Source: an uncultured Ruminococcus sp. (GTDB lineage Bacteria > Bacillota > Clostridia > Oscillospirales > CAG-272). From it: a stretch of DNA of 7,162 nucleotides. Within the stretch, counting starts at the first letter, position 1. Every line of letters starts with the position of its first letter. This document shows positions 1 to 5,674 of the stretch, piece after piece. The translations under genes were made by a program, and so were the position numbers. The notes below the pieces were generated by a model. It did no database searches, was not told the origin of the DNA, and worked only from the letters and a program-made list of their open reading frames with translations. The stretch covers positions 2,501 to 9,662 of the forward strand of contig CACYWX010000158.1 of the NCBI GenBank assembly GCA_902778205.1, in the 5' to 3' direction.

Positions 1-825
1 CAGCTCGCCGGACGCGCCGGAGCCGTATCCGCCCGCCTGTCGGAGGATCTTGTCGCCCTGAGCGCCGCCCGGGCCGCGTTTTTCCTCCTGACCTCCGCCG
101 TGCCCTTTCTCTCCCTGGCCGCCGCCCTGACCGGATTTCTGCTTCCGGATCCTGTGCCGGAGACGGCGCTTCCGGAGGTTCTGACGAAGGGAAGCGCGGG
201 AGAGCTGTTCCGCCTGCTGGCCTCCCAGATCGCCGAGCCGCCGGGGGTGCCGCTTCTGTCCTTCACCGCCGCCGCAACTCTGTGGACCTCATCCAGAGGG
301 ATCTCGGCCATCCGGGACGGCGTGGACGTGATTTACGGGTGCCGGGGCTCCCGGGGCGCGTTCCTGTCCCGTCTGGGAGCGGTCCCGCTGACCCTGGCGA
401 CCCTGGCGGCGGTCACGGGCTCCTCCCTGCTGCTCTTCTTCGGCGGATCCCTTCTGTCCCTCATGGGCGGGGATTCGCTGGCCGGCCGTGCCTCCCGCGC
501 TATGGCGAGGGCGCTGGGGCTTCCCTGTCTCTTTCTGCTTCTGACCGCCGTATTCCTGCTTTTGTTCGTCTCCGCCGGGAGAAAAAGCCCGATCCTTCCC
601 CGGCACGCCTCCGCTCATCTGCCCGGAGCGCTTCTGGCGGCCTCCGGCTGGATCCTCTTCTCCCTCCTGTATTCCCTCTATATCGCCCATGTCCCGCGGG
701 CGTCGGCGGTATACGGAGGGCTGGGCGCGCTCTCCCTGGTCATGCTCTGGCTGTACTTCTGCATGCTGATTCTGCTGTCCGGCGCGGAGGTCAACCGGGC
801 TCTGGCACAGAGGCGGCGGGGATAA
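1..825 (+). CDS. YihY/BrkB-family inner membrane protein, C-terminal part (5' end outside window)
   Basis: This is a polytopic membrane protein of the YihY/virulence factor BrkB family. The family is widespread and its molecular function is not established; the old RNase BN assignment was withdrawn. The reading frame is already open at base 1, so the true start lies to the left and 274 residues are visible. Hydrophobic segments lie at about residues 24-46, 83-97, 123-153, 175-193, 209-229 and 236-262. Family-like stretches are LWTSSRGISAIRDG (about residues 94-107) and the C-terminal YGGLGALSLVMLWLYFCMLI followed by LLSGAEVN, which matches the typical YG.LGA...LLWLY...LLLGAE.N ending. The protein ends in a short basic tail (AQRRRG). 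It converges on the minus-strand mltG and has its own terminator just after the stop. Family assignment is confident; the role is unknown. Confidence 0.88.
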   Translation, partial: QLAGRAGAVSARLSEDLVALSAARAAFFLLTSAVPFLSLAAALTGFLLPDPVPETALPEVLTKGSAGELFRLLASQIAEPPGVPLLSFTAAATLWTSSRGISAIRDGVDVIYGCRGSRGAFLSRLGAVPLTLATLAAVTGSSLLLFFGGSLLSLMGGDSLAGRASRAMARALGLPCLFLLLTAVFLLLFVSAGRKSPILPRHASAHLPGALLAASGWILFSLLYSLYIAHVPRASAVYGGLGALSLVMLWLYFCMLILLSGAEVNRALAQRRRG

Positions 826-841
826 GTGCTCCATCCCGACA

Positions 842-883
842 ACAACCGCGGAACGGGACATTCCGCGGCTGTGCGTTTTTTTT
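842..883 (+). terminator. Rho-independent terminator after the YihY/BrkB gene
   Basis: An 8-bp GC-rich stem, ccgcggaa (846-853) with ttccgcgg (861-868), closes a 7-base loop. After one mismatch it is extended by aca/tgt (842-844 with 870-872). A run of eight T (876-883) follows after three bases. The hairpin begins 17 bases after the stop codon, which fits termination of the plus-strand gene. On the minus strand the same hairpin is followed only by ttgttgt, so it may act weakly as a terminator for mltG transcripts too (inference). Confidence 0.85.
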
Positions 884-970
884 AAATGAGACAGCAAGCC
901 AAACGTTGGTTTTCAGACGTGCAGCTTCCGGAGCCCTTGATCAGGCGGCATTTCAGGCCTCGGATACCAA

Positions 971-999
971 TTCCGACAAGCTCTCGTTTGTTGTCGGAG
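971..999. other. Stem-loop in the convergent intergenic region, downstream of mltG
   Basis: A perfect 8-bp inverted repeat, tccgacaa (972-979) with ttgtcgga (991-998), encloses an 11-base loop and can be extended by a T-G wobble pair (971/999). It lies 14 bases beyond the mltG stop codon in mltG's direction of transcription. Neither side carries a T-tract, so it is not a canonical intrinsic terminator. It could protect the mRNA 3' end or assist termination. Apart from this, a 5-bp hairpin at 998-1010 and the terminator at 842-883, I see nothing in 826-1012. Confidence 0.5.
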
Positions 1000-1012
1000 C
1001 AACCATTGCTGC

Positions 1013-2680
1013 TTACGGATTATCCCCGCCCTGAGGCGCGTCGGGCTCGACCATATTCAGCGCCGCCTCCGCCTGACGGATCTCCTCGATGTGCCGGTCG
1101 TGCTCCTCCTTGGTCTCGGAGAAGTATGTGACGCCGTTTCCGGACACGAAGTAGTAAAAGCTCGTCTCCGGCACCATCAGCGCGGCCAGCATGGCGGACG
1201 CCGAGGGATTGGCGATGGGTCCCGGGGGAAGCCCGTCGTACATATAGGTGTTGTAGGGCGAATCGTAGTGCAGGTCCACCGTCCGCTCCCCGGTGTCGTG
1301 CTCGATGGCATAGACCACCGTGGCGTCGCTCTCCATGCGCGGGAAGACGTCCGGGATCTTCAGACGGTTGTGGAACACGGAGGACACATTGAAGAACTCC
1401 GAGGGAGCGGCCGCTTCCTTCTCGATCATGGACGCCAGGGTCACGATCTGATCCACGGTGAAGCCCAGCTCGGCGCACTGGTTCCGGTATTCCCGGGTGA
1501 AGATCTGGGAGAACCGCCGCAGCAGGCGGTTGATGACGGTCTGCTCGCTGGAATTCAGATAAAATTCGTAGGTGTCCGGGAACAGGTAGCCGTCCAGCCG
1601 GTAGATCCGGTTGGGATTCGCCCCCTTCTCCTCCAGCTCGCGGACAAACCAGTAATCGCTGAAGTCGCCGTTCTGGATCACGTTCACGAAGCCCTCCCGG
1701 GTGCCGATGCCGTAGCGGTTCACGAACAGGTCGATGATGTCGTCCGTGGTGAAGCCCTCGGGGATGGTGATGCGCACCGTTCCGGTGACTTCCTTTTCCT
1801 TGAACTCGTAGAGCAGGCCGGAATAATTCGTCATGGGACTCACGGTGTAGTCCCCGGCGATGTATTCCATGTCGTCGTGGGCCTTGTGGATGGCGTAGAG
1901 CTTGAAGATCCGCGGATACCGGATCACGCCCTCGTCCGCCAGGATCTGCGCCAGCTCGTCCAGGGTGGCGTTGGGCGGGATGGTGACCTGGACCGCCTCG
2001 TCCGATTTCACGAAGGCGAACATGTCGTTGGCCACGCTGATGCCGAACACCGACAGCGCCACGGCGGAGATCAGGACGAAAATGATATAGACGATGGCCT
2101 TGATGAGGCTGAGAACGGTGTTGCCGCCCTCGTCGGAGGCCTCGTACACCACCTCGGGCTCCTTTTTTTTCTTTCCGGAGGACGCCCGGCTCACCTCGTC
2201 CACCTTGAAGTCCGAGGTCCGGGTCTTGGTCATCTGGCGCCGCTCGCCGGTTCCCTGAACGGGACGGGAGGCGGTCCGCTTCTCCTGCGCGGGTCTTCTG
2301 ACGGGCTCGTCCTCTTCCTCAAGGAGCATCCGGTCGGACTTCGCTTCGTCCTCGTCCGCGTATCCGTTCGCGCGGACCGGTCTTCTGCTTCCGGGATCCT
2401 GCTCCCGGACCGCCCGCTCTTCCGCGGGAACAGCTCCGGCGGCGCGGATGGCGTCGAGGACGGACGGTCTGTCGGTCGATCCGGAGGGTTCCGGGGACTG
2501 CGCGTTCTCCTTTCCCACGGCGAGGGACGATCCCCTCTGCTGAGCCGCCTTCGCCCGGAGAGCCTGGCTGTTGTCCCGGTTGATCCTGGCCTTCAGCGCG
2601 TCCGCGGAACGGTCCGCCACGGCAAACGTCTTCGTCTCGCCAAGGGCTTCCTTATTCAGATTGTTGTCCGTAAACGGCAC
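1013..2680 (-). CDS. mltG: Endolytic murein transglycosylase MltG (YceG-like) with long cytosolic N-terminal extension
   Basis: MltG is a membrane-anchored lytic transglycosylase that cuts nascent peptidoglycan glycan strands and is thought to set strand length by terminating polymerisation. The 555-residue product has three parts. Residues 1-185 are a charged, probably disordered cytosolic tail rich in E, D, R, K, A and S. A single membrane segment lies at about 189-216. The extracellular part has a LysM-like subdomain (about 231-295) and the YceG catalytic domain (about 300-540). Visible family motifs are IPEGFTTDDI, DGYLFPDTYEFY, ASMIEKEA, FHNRL and YNTYMYDGLPPGPIANPS. By comparison with E. 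coli Glu218, the catalytic acid should be Glu420 in SMIEKEA. E. coli MltG is about 340 residues; the excess here is the N-terminal tail. The start is a GTG (2680), chosen because no ATG occurs in frame before residue 118. Its ribosome binding site (gcgag) is weak, and a better-placed ATG at 2691 is out of frame. It is the last gene of the run, 36 bases after the CPBP protease gene. Confidence 0.95.
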   Translation of the reverse strand: MPFTDNNLNKEALGETKTFAVADRSADALKARINRDNSQALRAKAAQQRGSSLAVGKENAQSPEPSGSTDRPSVLDAIRAAGAVPAEERAVREQDPGSRRPVRANGYADEDEAKSDRMLLEEEDEPVRRPAQEKRTASRPVQGTGERRQMTKTRTSDFKVDEVSRASSGKKKKEPEVVYEASDEGGNTVLSLIKAIVYIIFVLISAVALSVFGISVANDMFAFVKSDEAVQVTIPPNATLDELAQILADEGVIRYPRIFKLYAIHKAHDDMEYIAGDYTVSPMTNYSGLLYEFKEKEVTGTVRITIPEGFTTDDIIDLFVNRYGIGTREGFVNVIQNGDFSDYWFVRELEEKGANPNRIYRLDGYLFPDTYEFYLNSSEQTVINRLLRRFSQIFTREYRNQCAELGFTVDQIVTLASMIEKEAAAPSEFFNVSSVFHNRLKIPDVFPRMESDATVVYAIEHDTGERTVDLHYDSPYNTYMYDGLPPGPIANPSASAMLAALMVPETSFYYFVSGNGVTYFSETKEEHDRHIEEIRQAEAALNMVEPDAPQGGDNP

Positions 2681-2690
2681 CTCGCTTTCA

Positions 2691-2706
2691 TGGGGACGTC
2701 TCCCCC
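2691..2706 (-). promoter_or_regulatory. Hairpin covering the best Shine-Dalgarno sequence upstream of mltG
   Basis: In mRNA sense, the CPBP-mltG gap contains gggggag followed by a complementary tcccc. The pairs are gggga/tcccc (plus-strand 2692-2696 with 2701-2705) with a 4-base loop. The purine-rich strand is the strongest ribosome binding site in the gap, and it is spaced 9 bases from an ATG at 2691-2689. That ATG opens only an 11-codon out-of-frame ORF. The GTG start of mltG lies 11 bases further on. The preceding stop codon (2719-2717) is close enough for a terminating ribosome to open the hairpin, which suggests translational coupling (inference). Confidence 0.4.
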
Positions 2707-2716
2707 GGATCCGCGC

Positions 2717-3643
2717 TCACCGCACCGCCGCGGCGACGATGATGAACAGAAGGACCAGGAGAAGGAAGGCCGGGGTAAAATATGCCTCCGCGACGCGGGC
2801 GAACAGGCTTCTGCGGTCCGTTTTCGCGTATTCGGAGGGGACGTTGTCCGCCGCGTAACCCCGGTAAATGCTCTGCGCCTCGAAGCACATCAGCGCTGCG
2901 GAGAGCAGGGCGGCGGCGCACAGGATTATGACCAGCAGAAGCATGCTCACGTTCTGCTTGTCCACAATATAGAGCACGTACTTTTCGCCGTACAGGATCA
3001 CGCCGTTGTACAGCGCGTGCAGCAGCATGGGCGCGATGAGGGACCGGGTGGCGTACAGCACGGAGGAGAGCACCAGCCCCGCTCCGAAGTACACCGGGAA
3101 CCGCACTGCCGAGAAATGCGCCATGGCGAAGCAGGCCGAGGACGCCGCAGCCGCGATGCCCACGCCCAGCGATTCGTATTCCCCGATCACCACGCCGCGG
3201 AACAGGAATTCCTCCGTCACAGCGGGCAGGACGGCGAAGGCCACGGCCACGTACACCCCGTCAAAGAAGCCGCTTCCCATGGCAAAGGCCGCCGCCCGGG
3301 ATTCCGAGGAAGCGGCGAAGGCCTCCGGCGCGATCCGGTACATCAGCACCGACAGCAGCACCGACGCAGAGGTCATCAGCACGAAGGCGTGCCACAGATA
3401 GAGCAGCTGGGAAGGACGGAAGGGCCGCAGCCTCAGCTTCGGGGTGAACTCCCGTCCCCTGAGCCGGCAGTAGAACAGCGAGGGAACGGCGTAAATCAGA
3501 AGCTGGATCACCACCGCCGCCAGATACGGATTCTCCCTCATGCCGAGGGAATCCGCCGGGATCAGGTCCGCCGCCAGCGTCAGAGCGCAGACGACAAGGA
3601 CCAGCACCGGCACGGCGGAGGAAGGACGGATGCGGGGACGCAA
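2717..3643 (-). CDS. CPBP-family intramembrane glutamic endopeptidase (CAAX protease/Abi type)
   Basis: This is a polytopic membrane protein of the CPBP (CAAX protease and bacteriocin-processing, Abi) family. Members are intramembrane proteases related to Rce1; in bacteria they mature or confer immunity to peptides, or have unknown substrates. The three signature motifs are all present: EEFLFR (Glu144, Glu145, Arg149), FAMAH (Phe172, His176) and HALYN (His209, Asn213). The catalytic residues therefore look intact. Hydrophobic segments occur from about residue 11 onward, with an additional one at 291-307 after a charged loop of about 30 residues (255-284). The TTG start at 3643 is chosen because ggaaaggg sits 6 bases upstream and the preceding gene stops 2 bases before it. 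This gives 308 residues; the open frame extends further upstream, but only inside the cyclo-ligase gene. The neighbours are folate and cell-wall genes, with no bacteriocin gene in sight, so the substrate is unknown. Confidence 0.9.
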   Translation of the reverse strand: MRPRIRPSSAVPVLVLVVCALTLAADLIPADSLGMRENPYLAAVVIQLLIYAVPSLFYCRLRGREFTPKLRLRPFRPSQLLYLWHAFVLMTSASVLLSVLMYRIAPEAFAASSESRAAAFAMGSGFFDGVYVAVAFAVLPAVTEEFLFRGVVIGEYESLGVGIAAAASSACFAMAHFSAVRFPVYFGAGLVLSSVLYATRSLIAPMLLHALYNGVILYGEKYVLYIVDKQNVSMLLLVIILCAAALLSAALMCFEAQSIYRGYAADNVPSEYAKTDRRSLFARVAEAYFTPAFLLLVLLFIIVAAAVR

Positions 3644-3645
3644 GC

Positions 3646-4254
3646 TCAGCCCTTTCCGGGACGGGATTTGCCCGCGTCCTTGGTGACCTTGACGCCGCGC
3701 TCCGTCAGAAGGATGTCCACGGTCACGTCGAAGCGTCCGCGGGGCACCTCCGGCAGAATGTAATCGGAATAGACCACGCCGATGGTGCAGCCGGAGAAGC
3801 CCGACAGGTACCGGTCGTAGAAGCCCTTGCCGTAGCCGAGACGGTAACCCGCCCTGTCGTACACCAGCCCGGGCACGAAGCACACGGCGCCCGCCTTCTC
3901 ATGCTCCGCGTCGTACACCGGATTCTCCTCCGGAGGCTCCAGTCCGCCCATGCCGTCGTCCTTCAGCTCGTCCAGGGACTTCACCTCATGGTAGGTCATG
4001 GTGTGGGACTTGCGGTCGCACCGGGGAAACAGCACCTTTTTGCCGCGTTCGAAGGCCATTTCCGCGATGGCGGACACGTCGATCTCGTCGGAGGCGGCGG
4101 CGTAGAGAAGCACATATTCGGCGTAACGGAAGGAAACCAGTCCCGCCGCGGCCTTGCAGATGGCTTCATCCCGGCGGAACTTCTCCTCCTCGGGCATGTT
4201 CCGCCTGCGTTCCTTGTATTCCTCGCGGATATCGTCTTTCTGTTTCTTGATCAT
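3646..4254 (-). CDS. 5-formyltetrahydrofolate cyclo-ligase (5,10-methenyltetrahydrofolate synthetase)
   Basis: This cytosolic enzyme uses ATP to convert 5-formyltetrahydrofolate to 5,10-methenyltetrahydrofolate, returning a storage or inhibitory folate to the one-carbon pool. The product is 202 residues, normal for the family (about 180-200). The signature GYRLGYGKGFYDR (136-148) is the glycine-rich phosphate-binding motif. Other family features are the basic N-terminal helix (KKQKDDIREEYKERR), the YAAASDEID stretch (51-59), GGLEPPEE (103-110) and FVPGLVYDRAG (126-136). The ATG start at 4254 overlaps the DJ-1 stop in an ATGA arrangement. There is no strong Shine-Dalgarno sequence, so coupling to DJ-1 translation is likely. 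The frame stays open upstream, but only within the DJ-1 gene. The common symbols ygfA or fau could apply, but bacterial naming varies. Assignment is confident. Confidence 0.95.
   Translation of the reverse strand: MIKKQKDDIREEYKERRRNMPEEEKFRRDEAICKAAAGLVSFRYAEYVLLYAAASDEIDVSAIAEMAFERGKKVLFPRCDRKSHTMTYHEVKSLDELKDDGMGGLEPPEENPVYDAEHEKAGAVCFVPGLVYDRAGYRLGYGKGFYDRYLSGFSGCTIGVVYSDYILPEVPRGRFDVTVDILLTERGVKVTKDAGKSRPGKG
3650..3657 (-). promoter_or_regulatory. Ribosome binding site that sets the TTG start of the CPBP gene
   Basis: In mRNA sense this is ggaaaggg, six bases before TTG (3643-3641). It lies inside the last codons of the cyclo-ligase gene, so the two genes are probably translationally coupled. 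The next candidate start in frame, a GTG at 3616, would remove the residues just before the first membrane segment and has no comparable site. Confidence 0.65.
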
Positions 4255-4820
4255 TTCGCAAGCACCGCGGTCCGGAGACTTTCCGCCGCGTCTTCTCCTT
4301 TCAGAATTTTTACCAGCGCGAGCCCGAATTCCGTCGCCGCGCCCATGCCGCACGCCGTCACGAACCGCCCGTCCGTCACGACGCGGCCCTCGGGAGTACC
4401 CGCCTCTGCAACGGACGCGCCCTCCAGCTCGCCTTCGAAGCCGGGATAGCAGACGGCCCGCACGCCCCGGAGCAGTCCCCTGTGTCCGAGGACCATGGGA
4501 GCCGCGCAGATGGCCCCGATCACGCAGGACGGATCCGCCGCCGCGCGCTCAAGGATCCCGTCCACCGCCGGGTCCGCGTCCAGATGCTTCGCTCCGGGCA
4601 TGCCGCCGGGCAGGATCACGGCCTCCGGGGATACCTCCGTGAAATCCTCCGCGTAGGCGTCCGCCGTCACGGGAATGCCGTGGGAGCCCGTTACCGCAAG
4701 GCCGCATCCCTTGTGGGAAACAGCCGCCGTTTTCACGTCCAGGCCGGCCCGCCGCAGAAGATCCACGGGGGTCAGCGCTTCGATCTCTTCAAATCCTTCG
4801 GCCAGCAGAACCAGTACCAT
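4251..4820 (-). CDS. DJ-1/PfpI (ThiJ/YajL-like) family protein
   Basis: This is a small cytosolic protein of the DJ-1/PfpI superfamily, 189 residues as called. DJ-1 and YajL have been linked to oxidative stress protection, chaperone activity and a debated glyoxalase/deglycase activity. The N-terminus VLVLLAEGFEEIEALTPVDL is typical of the family and carries the conserved Glu (Glu14, matching human Glu18). The nucleophile elbow AICAAP places the reactive Cys at residue 105, matching human Cys106. Where human DJ-1 has His126 (THP), this protein aligns as CYP, so Tyr125 replaces it. The ATG at 4820 is preferred because ggagg lies 5 bases upstream. An in-frame ATG at 4838 would add six residues but would leave only a very short leader after the predicted promoter. 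It is the first gene of the downstream unit and overlaps the cyclo-ligase start by 4 bases. The substrate is not predictable from sequence. Confidence 0.92.
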   Translation of the reverse strand: MVLVLLAEGFEEIEALTPVDLLRRAGLDVKTAAVSHKGCGLAVTGSHGIPVTADAYAEDFTEVSPEAVILPGGMPGAKHLDADPAVDGILERAAADPSCVIGAICAAPMVLGHRGLLRGVRAVCYPGFEGELEGASVAEAGTPEGRVVTDGRFVTACGMGAATEFGLALVKILKGEDAAESLRTAVLAK

Positions 4821-4825
4821 TTCAT

Positions 4826-4830
4826 CCTCC
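4826..4830 (-). promoter_or_regulatory. Strong Shine-Dalgarno site fixing the DJ-1 start at 4820
   Basis: In mRNA sense this is ggagg, with a 5-base spacer before the ATG at 4820. For the alternative ATG at 4838 the nearest candidate is aagga, about 11 bases away, which is poorer. With a transcription start near 4851 the leader to 4820 would be about 30 bases, which is reasonable. Confidence 0.7.
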
Positions 4831-4857
4831 ACGGTCATTCTATGGTTATTCCTTGAT

Positions 4858-4886
4858 ATTATACCATATCCGGCCGGAAATTGCGA
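4858..4886 (-). promoter_or_regulatory. Extended -10 sigma-A type promoter for the DJ-1/cyclo-ligase/CPBP/mltG unit
   Basis: Read on the minus strand, a perfect TATAAT (plus-strand 4858-4863) is preceded by TGG (4864-4866), giving an extended -10 element. At 17 bases spacing the -35 hexamer would be tcgcaa (4881-4886), a weak match to TTGACA, as is common with extended -10 promoters. Transcription would start near 4851. The surrounding 118-base gap is clearly AT-rich compared with the coding sequence on both sides, and no other comparable promoter is visible in the window. Confidence 0.75.
4869..4878. promoter_or_regulatory. 10-bp perfect palindrome in the promoter spacer (possible operator)
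   Basis: The sequence tccggccgga is self-complementary and lies wholly between the -10 and -35 elements of the DJ-1 promoter. It is a GC-rich block in an otherwise AT-rich region. A repressor or activator of the MerR kind can bind spacers, but the regulator is unknown and a chance palindrome in a GC-rich genome is possible. Confidence 0.35.
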
Positions 4887-4915
4887 TTAACAAATCATAA
4901 ACATTGTTGCGATTA
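4881..4915. repeat. Two direct copies of ttgcgatta upstream of the DJ-1 promoter
   Basis: The 9-base word ttgcgatta occurs at 4881-4889 and 4907-4915, 26 bases apart start to start (about 2.5 helical turns). The first copy covers the predicted -35 position. Between and overlapping them is an inverted pair aacaa/ttgtt (4889-4893 with 4904-4908). Such an arrangement fits a regulator binding site, but this is inference from layout only. Confidence 0.4.
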
Positions 4916-4956
4916 TTTCTTGCCTTTTATGAATTCTGTCGAAAAAGCGCCCGTCC

Positions 4957-5628
4957 TCACAGCAGATCCCGCACGGCTTCGTACACCCGCCCGGCGATTA
5001 CCTCCACGGGATCCGGTCCGTCGGCGTTCTCCGCCGCGCAGGGGATCACCCGCCAGCCCTCGCGCACCGCCGTCCAGTGAGCCGCCTCCCGGCTTCTGCG
5101 GAGATACGCTCCGTCCCGCTCGTGGATGTCGGTCTTCGCTCCGGTTTCCGCGGAACGCTTCCGCACAAGGGCCGAGGACACCCGCTCCGGCATATCCAGG
5201 AGCAGCACCCGGTCCGGCTTGGGCAGGCCCAGCTTCACGAACTCGAAGTCCCACAGCCAGGCGAGGAAATCCTCCCACGCCTCCCGGGGCAGCTTCGACA
5301 GCTGATGGTAGGCGTTGGCGGTGGTGTAGCGGTTGGCCAGGATCACGGTGTCGTCCCGGACGGCGTCCCGCTTCCAGTCGGAGGCGTAGGAGGCATTCCG
5401 GTCCGCGGCAAAGAACATGGAGGCGGCGTAGGGCCCGGTGTCCTCCGGCTTCTCTCCGAACCGCCCGGACAGGTACATCCGCACCAGCATGGAGCCGTCG
5501 GAGGCGTAGTCCGGGAACTCCAGGGTCCGCACCCGCTTTCCCTCCGCACTCAGGCGGTCCTCAAGGAGCTTCGTCTGGGTGCCCTTCCCCGCTCCGTCCA
5601 GTCCTTCAAGGACAATCAGCTTTGCCAT
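4957..5628 (-). CDS. tmk: Thymidylate kinase (dTMP kinase)
   Basis: This cytosolic enzyme phosphorylates dTMP to dTDP with ATP and is essential for dTTP supply. The product is 223 residues, close to the usual 205-220. The P-loop is GLDGAGKGT (9-17). The substrate-binding stretch EFPDY is at 37-41. The DRX-type motif appears as NRYTTANAYHQ (Asn99, Arg100, Tyr101), with Asn in place of the usual Asp. A LID-like basic region around 155-178 (RKRSAETGAKTDIHERD) follows the LLLDMPE strand (142-148). The ATG at 5628 has ggaag about 8 bases upstream. It lies 46 bases downstream of ftsK on the same strand, and no promoter is visible between them, so co-transcription is likely. I see no clear intrinsic terminator after the stop: a T5 run (4942-4946 on the complement) lacks a convincing stem. 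Confidence 0.95.
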   Translation of the reverse strand: MAKLIVLEGLDGAGKGTQTKLLEDRLSAEGKRVRTLEFPDYASDGSMLVRMYLSGRFGEKPEDTGPYAASMFFAADRNASYASDWKRDAVRDDTVILANRYTTANAYHQLSKLPREAWEDFLAWLWDFEFVKLGLPKPDRVLLLDMPERVSSALVRKRSAETGAKTDIHERDGAYLRRSREAAHWTAVREGWRVIPCAAENADGPDPVEVIAGRVYEAVRDLL

Positions 5629-5653
5629 ATCTCTCTCACTTCCGAATCATTGT

Positions 5654-5671
5654 CATCCCGCGCAGGGGATG
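5654..5671 (-). other. Small hairpin between ftsK and tmk
   Basis: The inverted repeat catccc (5654-5659) with gggatg (5666-5671) forms a 6-bp stem with a 6-base loop, starting 3 bases after the ftsK stop. There is no T-tract, so it is unlikely to terminate transcription. It might be a processing or stability element, or chance. Confidence 0.3.
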
Positions 5672-5674
5672 GTC

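Noticed and set aside
836..1012. Miniature mobile element in the intergenic region
   Set aside because: The inverted ends are only 10 bp, there is no target-site duplication, and the inner part contains an ordinary terminator hairpin.
1091..3763. An 890-codon open frame on the plus strand, antisense to mltG and the CPBP gene
   Set aside because: It mirrors the codons of two well-supported minus-strand genes in a GC-rich genome, where stops are rare in the antisense frame. Its translation is low-complexity (rich in G, H, R, V) and matches no family I recognise.
3644..3883. Upstream extension of the CPBP frame to an earlier start at 3883
   Set aside because: The extra residues are arginine-rich and lie wholly inside the cyclo-ligase gene. 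A ribosome binding site and TTG exist right after the cyclo-ligase stop.
4255..4353. Upstream extension of the cyclo-ligase frame to 4353
   Set aside because: The 33 added residues are basic and non-homologous and overlap the DJ-1 coding sequence. The ATGA junction at 4251-4254 gives a normal-length enzyme.
4942..4956. Possible tmk terminator (T5 run just after the stop on the minus strand)
   Set aside because: No stem of useful length can be formed from the preceding sequence, so I do not call it a terminator.
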